17,757 nt of DNA from a bacterium UBA3734. GTDB lineage: Bacteria > Bacteroidota > Bacteroidia > Bacteroidales > Bacteroidaceae. The stretch spans positions 1-17,757 of the forward strand of contig DFHC01000159.1 in the NCBI GenBank assembly GCA_002372575.1, read 5' to 3'. The notes beneath the pieces were generated by a model, which had not been told where the DNA came from, did no database searches, and saw only the letters and a list, made by a program, of their open reading frames with translations. Within the stretch, counting starts at the first letter, position 1, and each line of letters begins with the position of its first letter. Below are positions 6,640-12,883 of the stretch, piece after piece. A program made the position numbers and the translations under genes.

Positions 6640-7707
6640 ATGGGCAATACCTTCGGACAGATTTTCAGGCTGACCACCTTCGGCGAGAGCCACGGTGAGG
6701 CCATTGGCGGCGTTGTCGATGGCTTTCCTGCGGGCATCGACATCGACGTGGACTTTGTTCAGGCCGAGTTGAACCGTCGCAGGCCCGGACAGAGCTACAT
6801 CACGACCAGCCGACAGGAAAGCGACAGCGTGGAACTGCTCAGCGGTGTGTTTGAGGGCAAATCGACGGGTTGCCCAATCGGATTCATCGTGCGCAACGAG
6901 AACCAGCGGTCTGCCGACTACGACGAGCTGCGCCATTTGCTCCGTCCTTCTCATGCCGACTTCACTTATCAGGCGAAATACGGCCTGCGCGACCATCGTG
7001 GCGGCGGACGCTCCTCGGCTCGGGTGACGATTGCCCGCGTGGTGGCAGGTGCGTTGGCAAAATTGGCGCTGCGACAGTTTGGCGTGAGCATTCAGGCTTA
7101 TACGTCGCAAGTGGGCGACATCGCCCTTGAAAAGGGCTACGAGCATTACGACCTCGCGCTCGCCGAGAGCAATGTCGTGCGCTGTCCCGACCCCGAGAAA
7201 GCCAGCCAGATGGAAACGCTCATCGCGCAGGTGAAGGCCGAGGGCGACACCATCGGCGGCGTGGTGAGTGCAGTGGTGAAGAACTGTCCCGTGGGCGTGG
7301 GCGAGCCGGAGTTTGACAAGCTCCACGCGCGACTGGCCTATGCCATGATGGGCATTAACGCCGCAAAGGGATTCGAGTACGGCGAGGGATTCGCAGGCGC
7401 TGCAGGGCGCGGTAGCGAGCAAAACGACCGTTTCATCGCCAATTTCGCCACGCAGACCAATCATAGCGGCGGCATTCAGGGCGGCATCAGCAATGGGCAA
7501 GACATCTGTTTCCGCGTGGCGTTCAAGCCTGTGGCCACGATTCTTCAGCCCCAAAAAACGGTCGATACCGACGGCAACGAAGCCATTTTGCAAGCCCGTG
7601 GTCGTCATGACCCGTGTGTGGTGCCACGAGCCGTTCCCATCGTCGAGGCGATGGCCGCAATGGTTGTCTTGGATCAGATTTTGTTGCAGAAAACGGCCAC
7701 TATATAA
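6640..7707 (+). CDS. aroC: Chorismate synthase
   Basis: A complete 355-residue chorismate synthase, which converts 5-enolpyruvylshikimate-3-phosphate to chorismate, the last common step to aromatic amino acids and folate, using reduced FMN. The hallmarks are all present: the N-terminal [18 protein letters not shown] signature, [17 protein letters not shown], the [17 protein letters not shown] segment, and the late [19 protein letters not shown] motif followed by FKPVATI. Length is standard. It sits 21 bp after the FKBP gene and 6 bp before a FimB/Mfa2-like lipoprotein gene, so all are probably transcribed together, although there is no evident functional link. Confidence 0.97.
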   Translation: MGNTFGQIFRLTTFGESHGEAIGGVVDGFPAGIDIDVDFVQAELNRRRPGQSYITTSRQESDSVELLSGVFEGKSTGCPIGFIVRNENQRSADYDELRHLLRPSHADFTYQAKYGLRDHRGGGRSSARVTIARVVAGALAKLALRQFGVSIQAYTSQVGDIALEKGYEHYDLALAESNVVRCPDPEKASQMETLIAQVKAEGDTIGGVVSAVVKNCPVGVGEPEFDKLHARLAYAMMGINAAKGFEYGEGFAGAAGRGSEQNDRFIANFATQTNHSGGIQGGISNGQDICFRVAFKPVATILQPQKTVDTDGNEAILQARGRHDPCVVPRAVPIVEAMAAMVVLDQILLQKTATI

Positions 7708-7713
7708 TCGAAG

Positions 7714-8616
7714 ATGAACATGATACGAAAGGAAAAACTCTTTGCCGTGCTGTGGGCGGTGCTTCTCGCGCTCACATCGTGCGAAAAGCCCAATTTCGGA
7801 CTTTTCGAAGAGGAGGAAGTTGTGCCCGACGGCTATGTCCGCCTAAAATTTAATATCACCCATTTCGAGCAGATTCCTTTCAGCAGCAGCGCGAGCTATT
7901 CGCGTGGCACGACCGATGCCTCAGGCGTCTGCACGCGCATCAATCTCGCCATCTTCAATGAAGAGGGCAAGGTGGCAGCTATCAATCAGAGCATCGACGA
8001 AGAGAAATTCGGCGAAATCTCGGTTTTCGTGCCCGAAGGCGACTACACGGCAGTGATTCTGGCCCACAGTTGCAACGGCAATGCCACCATCAGCAAGCCC
8101 GAGGAAATCAAATTTCCCAATAATAAGGTGACCGACACGTTTTTCTACTGTGGTGAGGTGACTGCCGACGGCGACGGCTCCATCGACATCCAGATGCGTC
8201 GTGCCGTAGCGAAATTCGTCTTGGAAACCGAAGACAAATTGCCCCAAAACGTGGCTGAAGTGACGTTTAAATATACGGGCGGCAGCAGCACGTTCGATGC
8301 CGTGAAGGGTTACGGCTGCGTGAATTCGCGCCAGACCGAGGTGCGCACCGTGACCGAGGAAATGCGTGGGAAGCCAGCCTCGTTCGAGATCTACACCCTT
8401 CCGCACAACGACACGGGCGAGCTGAAAATCACCGTGACCGTGGCCGACGAAAACGGCAACACGCTCGCCGAGCGGAATTTCGAGAACGTGCCCGTGAAAG
8501 TCAATCAAATCACCCGATACAAGGGCGACTTCTTTGGCTCGCTGACGCAGTTTGGCAACGCTTCCATCAAACTGAAATTCGATGCAGACTGGACACATGA
8601 AAACTATACTTATTAA
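7714..8616 (+). CDS. FimB/Mfa2-like surface lipoprotein
   Basis: A 300-residue lipoprotein. The signal ends in a lipobox LLALTSC, so Cys23 would be lipidated after export by Sec (Cys21 if the second ATG, at 7720, is used). The mature start CEKPNFGLFEEEEVVPDGYVRLKFNI and the later RRAVAKFVLE and VNQITRYKGDFF segments match the FimB/Mfa2 fimbrial anchor family of Bacteroidales, whose members sit in the outer membrane, anchor a fimbrial shaft and limit its length. No shaft gene (FimA/Mfa1-like) is present here, so this is an orphan by local context and may anchor something else. It begins 6 bp after aroC and is followed 18 bp later by another lipoprotein gene. The family call is moderate to good, resting on the start, size and general pattern. 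Confidence 0.72.
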   Translation: MNMIRKEKLFAVLWAVLLALTSCEKPNFGLFEEEEVVPDGYVRLKFNITHFEQIPFSSSASYSRGTTDASGVCTRINLAIFNEEGKVAAINQSIDEEKFGEISVFVPEGDYTAVILAHSCNGNATISKPEEIKFPNNKVTDTFFYCGEVTADGDGSIDIQMRRAVAKFVLETEDKLPQNVAEVTFKYTGGSSTFDAVKGYGCVNSRQTEVRTVTEEMRGKPASFEIYTLPHNDTGELKITVTVADENGNTLAERNFENVPVKVNQITRYKGDFFGSLTQFGNASIKLKFDADWTHENYTY

Positions 8617-8634
8617 ACCCCAAACGATAATGTT

Positions 8635-9516
8635 ATGAAAAGAAACAAGATTTTTGCCTGTTTGGCACTCGGCTTTACCGCCATTTTGATTGGTTGCACC
8701 CAGTCGGGCGACCAGAAAAACACATCTGAAAACAACGACACGCTGTCCGTAGCCCCCGTCGTGCGCCACATTGACGACTCGTCCGGCACCTATGCGCTCA
8801 ACGTGAATCTTCCACTGCAACGAATGGAAGACGATGCCCTTGTGGCCGCCATCAATGAATGGATTGGCGAGCAGCTTGGCGGCACCTATGCCGACACGCT
8901 CAATTTCGACTATGCACGGCAGTCGGGCGGCGCGAAAGGGCAGGTCGATACCCGTTTCACGGCGATGGTTGACTTCTATTTCGCCGAGATGACCGCCCGC
9001 CACCAAGAGGAATTCAGACAACTGACGAAAGGCAATCCCGAGGCCGCATCGCTGGGAATCAGGTTCAATGACTCGATCGTTTTCAAAAAATATGCCGAGG
9101 GTAAGAACTGGGTCACCTACGTCAATAAGCAAGACATCTACATGGGCGGTGCCCACGGCAGTTATCTGTTCTTCGGCCAGACCTTCCGCAAGAGCGACGG
9201 ACGGCGCATCGGCTGGGACGTGTTCCGCAACACTGCCGACGACGATTTCCAAGCCCTGCTGAAAGCCGGACTGATGGAGTATTGGGAACTGAAAACCGAC
9301 ACGGAACTCGAAAACCACCTCATGGGCACGGCGAGCGTCTATTACGTACCGCTGCCGCAGTGTCCGCCGCTGTTCACGAAAGACGGTGTCTGCTTTGTCT
9401 ATAACCAGTACGAAATCGCTGCCTACGCCGCTGGACTTCCCTCGTTCACCATCAGTTACGACAAGCTCCAGCCCTTCATGATGACGACGGTCAAGCGGTT
9501 GGTGCAGGAAAAATAA
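8635..9516 (+). CDS. RsiV/DUF3298-like lipoprotein
   Basis: A 293-residue exported lipoprotein: signal peptide with lipobox ILIGC, Cys21, then a polar linker (residues 22-45). The C-terminal half carries the pattern of the DUF3298/RsiV fold: MGGAHGSYLFFGQTFRKSDG, a region ending LLKAGLMEYW, then FVYNQYEIAAYAAGLPSFTI followed by a final strand (YDKLQPFM). In Bacillus this fold in RsiV binds lysozyme and controls an ECF sigma factor. Here there is no cytoplasmic anti-sigma segment and no sigma-factor gene alongside, so only the extracytoplasmic fold is shared and the ligand is unknown. It follows the FimB/Mfa2-like gene by 18 bp and is the last gene before a T-rich hairpin at 9516-9545. Confidence 0.7.
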   Translation: MKRNKIFACLALGFTAILIGCTQSGDQKNTSENNDTLSVAPVVRHIDDSSGTYALNVNLPLQRMEDDALVAAINEWIGEQLGGTYADTLNFDYARQSGGAKGQVDTRFTAMVDFYFAEMTARHQEEFRQLTKGNPEAASLGIRFNDSIVFKKYAEGKNWVTYVNKQDIYMGGAHGSYLFFGQTFRKSDGRRIGWDVFRNTADDDFQALLKAGLMEYWELKTDTELENHLMGTASVYYVPLPQCPPLFTKDGVCFVYNQYEIAAYAAGLPSFTISYDKLQPFMMTTVKRLVQEK

Positions 9517-9545
9517 AAGAAAAACGACTTTTTCTTTCGTTTTTT
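9516..9545 (+). terminator. AT-only hairpin with T-run after the lipoprotein gene
   Basis: AAAGAAAAA (9516-9524) and TTTTTCTTT (9529-9537) form a perfect 9-bp inverted repeat around CGAC, followed by CG and six T. The stem has one G-C pair, so it is a weak terminator, but its position directly at the stop codon fits the end of the 6040-9516 operon. Confidence 0.4.
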
Positions 9546-9558
9546 GCTTACTTATGCG

Positions 9559-9566
9559 TAACTTTG
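9559..9566 (+). promoter_or_regulatory. -7 box of the thiamine uptake operon
   Basis: TAACTTTG, an exact Bacteroidota -7 box, about 25 bp before the first conserved base of the TPP aptamer. The predicted start of transcription is near 9572, so the aptamer opens the leader. The -33 region (TTTCG at 9535-9539) is only a partial match. Confidence 0.6.
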
Positions 9567-9589
9567 CGCCCGATTCGCAGACTGCGGAT

Positions 9590-9716
9590 TAAGGGGTGCC
9601 GTTGGCGGTTGACAGTTGATAGTTGACAGTTGATAGTTGACAGTTGATAGTTGACAGTTGGCCTGCGGCTGAGATGATACCCTCTGACCTGATCAGGGTA
9701 ATGCCTGCGTAGGGAA
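9590..9716 (+). ncRNA. TPP riboswitch (THI element) with an expanded P3 loop
   Basis: The conserved THI-box segments are in order: GGGGTGCC (9593-9600), GGCTGAGATGATACCC (9667-9682), ACCTGATC (9687-9694) and TAATGCCTGCGTAGGGAA (9699-9716). P2 forms from GGGT (9594-9597) with ACCC (9679-9682). P5 is CAGG (9694-9697) with CCTG (9704-9707) around GTAATG, a compensated version of the common CTGG/CCAG pair. P3 is GCCGTTGGC (9598-9606) with GCCTGCGGC (9661-9669), nine positions with one mismatch. Its apical loop is about 54 nt long and consists almost wholly of 7-bp repeats. The aptamer binds thiamine pyrophosphate and should repress the downstream receptor and permease when TPP is abundant. P1 is not obvious by eye. 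Confidence 0.92.
9608..9660 (+). repeat. Heptad array GTTGAYA (about 7.5 copies) in the riboswitch P3 loop
   Basis: GTTGACA and GTTGATA alternate with a strict 7-bp period: three full 14-bp doublets (9608-9621, 9622-9635, 9636-9649) and 11 bases of a fourth (9650-9660). The array fills the loop between the two strands of helix P3 of the TPP aptamer. The repeat has little self-complementarity, so it probably forms a long open loop. Confidence 0.95.
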
Positions 9717-9731
9717 AAGACTTTCTCGCCC

Positions 9732-9763
9732 CCTTATTATTGATTGCAAAACATAATAAGGAG
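9732..9763 (+). promoter_or_regulatory. SD-sequestering hairpin, likely expression platform of the TPP riboswitch
   Basis: CCTTATTAT (9732-9740) is perfectly complementary to ATAATAAGG (9753-9761), giving a 9-bp stem with a 12-nt loop. The 3' strand overlaps the AAGGAG at 9758-9763, which lies 8 bases before the receptor ATG and is the best Shine-Dalgarno-like sequence in the leader. No T-run follows, so the hairpin points to control of translation, not termination. An alternative pairing of CCCCTTA (9730-9736) with TAAGGGG (9590-9596) in the aptamer would release AAGGAG. Confidence 0.6.
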
Positions 9764-9771
9764 TAAAAACA

Positions 9772-12273
9772 ATGAAAAAAAATGTTTTGATGACGATTGC
9801 CCTTGCCGCGATTTCCACCGTGGCAATGGCAACGGAAACGATTTCCAGGCAAGATTCCACGTCGGTGGAAGAATTGCAGGAGGTAGTGGTGCAGGGCGTC
9901 AGGGCGCAGAAAAACGCGCCTTTCGCCGTGGCGAACATCAGGAAAGAGGAGTTGCACGCGTTCTCGAAAACGGGACGCGAGCTGCCGTTCCTCTTCTCGC
10001 AGACGCCGGGCGTGTTGGCGTGGAGCGAAAACGGACTGGGCACGGGTCCCGTGTATATGCGCATTCGCGGAGCCGGCGACTCGCGCATCAACGTGACGCT
10101 CGACGGTGTGCCACTGAACTCGCCCGAAGACCAGTGCGTGTTCTGGGCAAACATGAACAGCTATGCGTCGCTGCTCGGCTCGGTGCAGATTCAGCGCGGC
10201 GTGGGAGCCTCGACGAATGGCGACGGAGCCTTTGGCGGCACGGTGTCGCTGGCCTCGGCAGCGCCCTCGCAGCGGCTTTCGGGCGAGTTGAGCGTGTCCA
10301 CGGGGTCGTACAACACCTACAACGTGGGCGGCCAGTTTTCCTCGGGACTGCTCTGGAACCATTGGATTCTCGCCGGAGCCTATCACGAAACCAACACCGC
10401 GGGCTACATCCACGGCACGAAGGGCCGCTCGGGTTCTTACCACGGCGCGTTGCACTACGTGACGGACAATTTTTCCATCGCCTACAAGAATTTCGGCAAT
10501 TTCGAGAAGACGGGACAGGCCTGGAACGGCGTGACGGCAGGCACCAACGACCTTTCCATCATGGACGGGACGTATGGCGAGAAAACGGGCATCAAGACCT
10601 ATAAGGATATGTACGACAGAGGTCTTGGAAAGTACAATTCGCTCTACGAACAGCTGATAATCAAGCCTTTAGAACAGAAAACGGCAGGAAATCCCTACGC
10701 CTACTCGACCGAGCGCTACTCGCTCACCACCCACCACCCATCGCCCACCACCTACTACTGGGACAGGACCACCGACAATTTCTGGCAGAACCACAGCCTG
10801 CTGACTGCCGCGTGGACCATCAGTCCGCGTTGGACGACGACCGCCACGCTGCACTACACCCACGGCTACGGCTACTATAGGGAGTTCCGCTTCGACAGAA
10901 AACTCTCGGATTTCGGCCTTCCGACGTTTGAAGCCGAGGGGAAAACCATCAAGCGCACCGACTTCGTGCGCAAAAAAGGACTCACGCAAGACGCCTACGG
11001 CCTCGTCTGGAACATCGACTACAAAGACGACGACTGGGACATCATCGGCGGACTTTCCCTTCAGAATTTCACGGGCAACCACTTCGGCTATCTCACCTAC
11101 GCGGCAAATCCCGTCGTGAGGAACTACCTCAACATTCGCAGCTATCCGGAATTCCACGGCGACGTGGCGCATCTTGAGCCGAATTACAAATACTACGACT
11201 CCGACGCGCGGAAATTCGACGGAAACGCCTACGTGAAAGCCGCCTACCGCATCACACCGCAGTGGGAAGTGTTTGCCGACGTGCAGTATCGCCACGTCGC
11301 CTACAAGACCGACGGCTACAACGACCGATTCATTGCCAATGGCGACGGCAGCTACTCGAACCACCTCCTCGACATCAACGAAAAATACCATTTCTTCAAC
11401 CCCAAGGCTGGTTTCTCGTGGACGAATGGCGGCCATCGTGTCTATGGCTCCGTGTCAGCAAGCCATCGCGAGCCCGAACGCAACAACTACACCGACAATG
11501 GCAACTATCCCGCACCGAAGGCCGAGCGCGTTACCGACTACGAGCTGGGCTACCAGTTCACCGCGCCGACGTGGCGCGTGTCGCTGAACGGCTATTGGAT
11601 GGACTACACCGACCAGTTTGTGCAGACGGGCGCAGTGAGCGATATCGGCGAGCCGCTGACCACGAACATCAAAGACAGCTATCGCCTCGGCCTTGAGCTC
11701 ACGGGCGCATGGATGCCGCTGCGCTGGCTCACAATCGAGGGAAATGCCGCGCTCAGCCGGAATAAAATCAAGGATTTCGACGAGTTCGTAGAAGACTGGG
11801 ACGACTGGAAGGATAACCCCGACGCGGCAAAATACCACTGCGACGGCAACGGCGACGAACTGCGACAGTTCCACTACGACAACTCCACGCTGGCCTTCTC
11901 GCCGTCGGTCATCTTGAACGGCTTCCTCAACCTGCACCGCAAGGGTTGGCAGGCCGTCTGGCACACGAATTTCGTCAGCCGGCAGTATCTCGACAACACC
12001 GAGAATCGCGACCGCTCGCTGCCCGCCTTCTCGCAGTCGAACCTCAACGTGAGCTACACCGTTCCCGTCAAAAACGACGGCTTCGGGATTCGGAGCATGA
12101 TTTTCGGCCTGAATTTCAGCAATCTCTTCAATGCGCACTATGCCGCCAGCGGATGGGTCTATTCTGCCGTGGCTGAAAGCTACGGCCACACGCCCGACAA
12201 CCGCTATTACCAAATCGGATTCATTCCGATGAGCGGTTTTACGGCGATGGCCAACCTGACGTTGAGATTTTAG
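9772..12273 (+). CDS. TonB-dependent outer-membrane receptor, probably for thiamine
   Basis: An 833-residue outer-membrane active transporter. Residues 1-20 are a signal peptide; the mature protein begins with a short extension and a TonB-box-like segment (EELQEVVVQG, 34-43) and lacks the carboxypeptidase-like N-terminal domain of SusC proteins. The plug spans about residues 45-160, with GPVYMRIRGAGDSRINVTLDGVPLN and FGGTVSLAS. The rest is a 22-strand barrel in which ELGYQF and the terminal ANLTLRF strand are recognisable. A TPP riboswitch directly upstream and pnuT directly downstream assign it to uptake of thiamine or a derivative. The start is fixed by AAGGAG 8 bases upstream. Residues 318-329 (LTTHHPSPTTYY) are encoded by a 7-bp repeat and probably lie in an external loop. 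Substrate is inferred from regulation and context. Confidence 0.9.
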   Translation: MKKNVLMTIALAAISTVAMATETISRQDSTSVEELQEVVVQGVRAQKNAPFAVANIRKEELHAFSKTGRELPFLFSQTPGVLAWSENGLGTGPVYMRIRGAGDSRINVTLDGVPLNSPEDQCVFWANMNSYASLLGSVQIQRGVGASTNGDGAFGGTVSLASAAPSQRLSGELSVSTGSYNTYNVGGQFSSGLLWNHWILAGAYHETNTAGYIHGTKGRSGSYHGALHYVTDNFSIAYKNFGNFEKTGQAWNGVTAGTNDLSIMDGTYGEKTGIKTYKDMYDRGLGKYNSLYEQLIIKPLEQKTAGNPYAYSTERYSLTTHHPSPTTYYWDRTTDNFWQNHSLLTAAWTISPRWTTTATLHYTHGYGYYREFRFDRKLSDFGLPTFEAEGKTIKRTDFVRKKGLTQDAYGLVWNIDYKDDDWDIIGGLSLQNFTGNHFGYLTYAANPVVRNYLNIRSYPEFHGDVAHLEPNYKYYDSDARKFDGNAYVKAAYRITPQWEVFADVQYRHVAYKTDGYNDRFIANGDGSYSNHLLDINEKYHFFNPKAGFSWTNGGHRVYGSVSASHREPERNNYTDNGNYPAPKAERVTDYELGYQFTAPTWRVSLNGYWMDYTDQFVQTGAVSDIGEPLTTNIKDSYRLGLELTGAWMPLRWLTIEGNAALSRNKIKDFDEFVEDWDDWKDNPDAAKYHCDGNGDELRQFHYDNSTLAFSPSVILNGFLNLHRKGWQAVWHTNFVSRQYLDNTENRDRSLPAFSQSNLNVSYTVPVKNDGFGIRSMIFGLNFSNLFNAHYAASGWVYSAVAESYGHTPDNRYYQIGFIPMSGFTAMANLTLRF
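10723..10757 (+). repeat. Heptad array (CYCACCA-like, 5 copies) inside the receptor gene
   Basis: Five consecutive heptads: CTCACCA, CCCACCA, CCCATCG, CCCACCA, CCTACTA. They encode receptor residues 318-329, LTTHHPSPTTYY, just before a conserved-looking barrel strand (WDRTTDNFWQNHSLL). Seven bases is not a multiple of three, so each step of the array changes the reading phase and copy-number change by one unit would shift the frame. Confidence 0.75.
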
Positions 12274-12278
12274 AGCCT

Positions 12279-12875
12279 ATGATGACCCTCGACCTCCTCA
12301 CCACCGTGCTCGGCCTGGCCTACATCGTTCTTGAATACCGCGCCTCCATTTGGCTGTGGGCCGTTGGCTTCGCAATGCAGTCGCTCGGTATCGTGCTCTA
12401 CTACCAAAAAGGGCTCTATGCCGACTGCGGAATGGAATTCTACTATCTGGCGATGACGGTCTATGGCTGGTGGAAGTGGTCGAGGAGCGAGGAGCGTGGA
12501 GTGAGGAGTGAGGAGCGAGGGACTTTGAAAATCCAGCATTTTCCGCTTCGCCTCGCGCTGATTTGGTCGGTGGCCACACTGGCAATTTGGGCGGCGCTCT
12601 ACGTGTTCCTCGTCACCTGCACCGACTCGCGCGTGCCCCTCGCCGACTCGTTCACCACGGCCCTTTCCTTCGCTGGCATCTGGGCCCTGGCGCGGAAATA
12701 TCTGGAGCAGTGGCTCATCTGGATAGTTGTCGATGTGGTGACTTGCGGCCTGTATTTCTACAAAGACATCCCCTTCAAGGCCTCGCTCTACGGCCTCTAC
12801 GTCGTCATTGCCATCGCCGGTTACCGCCGATGGAAGCGCCTGATGAAGGAGGAAAATAAGGGTTTAAACTGTTGA
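12279..12875 (+). CDS. pnuT: PnuT, PnuC-family thiamine transporter
   Basis: A 198-residue inner-membrane protein of the PnuC family with about seven helices. Family signatures are ASIWLWAVGFAMQSLGIVLY, GLYADCGMEFYYLAMTVYGWWKW, the second-half FTTALSFAGIWALARKYLEQW and LIWIVVDVVTCGLYFYKDI. PnuC proteins move unphosphorylated nicotinamide riboside by facilitated diffusion; members under a TPP riboswitch beside a TonB receptor are assigned to thiamine (PnuT), trapped afterwards by phosphorylation. The ATG lies 5 bp after the receptor stop; a second ATG at 12282 is possible. The cytoplasmic linker after YGWWKW (SRSEERGVRSEERG) is encoded by a 7-bp repeat array. No thiamine pyrophosphokinase gene follows, unlike in many Bacteroidota operons. 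The gene ends 3 bp from the convergent dnaA. Confidence 0.88.
   Translation: MMTLDLLTTVLGLAYIVLEYRASIWLWAVGFAMQSLGIVLYYQKGLYADCGMEFYYLAMTVYGWWKWSRSEERGVRSEERGTLKIQHFPLRLALIWSVATLAIWAALYVFLVTCTDSRVPLADSFTTALSFAGIWALARKYLEQWLIWIVVDVVTCGLYFYKDIPFKASLYGLYVVIAIAGYRRWKRLMKEENKGLNC
12482..12523 (+). repeat. Heptad array (GAGGAGY-like, 6 copies) inside pnuT
   Basis: Six heptads in a row: GAGGAGC, GAGGAGC, GTGGAGT, GAGGAGT, GAGGAGC, GAGGGAC. They total 42 bp (14 codons) and encode the polar linker SEERGVRSEERG between the third and fourth hydrophobic segments. Three heptads make seven codons, which explains the repeated SEERG in the protein. Confidence 0.85.
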
Positions 12876-12883
12876 AAATCAAC
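12871..12883. other. Palindrome at the convergent pnuT/dnaA stops
   Basis: GTTGA-AAA-TCAAC: the two arms contain the TGA stops of pnuT (12873-12875) and dnaA (complement of 12879-12881), and the loop is the whole 3-bp intergenic space. A wider imperfect repeat, GTTTAAACTG (12862-12871) against CAGCTTAAAC (12891-12900), surrounds it. It could help end both transcripts, but there is no T-run in either direction. Confidence 0.35.

Noticed and set aside
5839..7608. A 589-codon open frame on the minus strand
   Set aside because: It lies antisense to the FKBP and aroC genes, both clearly recognisable by motif. It is low in plausible domains and results from GC-rich codon bias.
9608..9660. CRISPR-like array
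   Set aside because: The units are 7 bp with no spacers; this is a simple tandem repeat inside a riboswitch loop.
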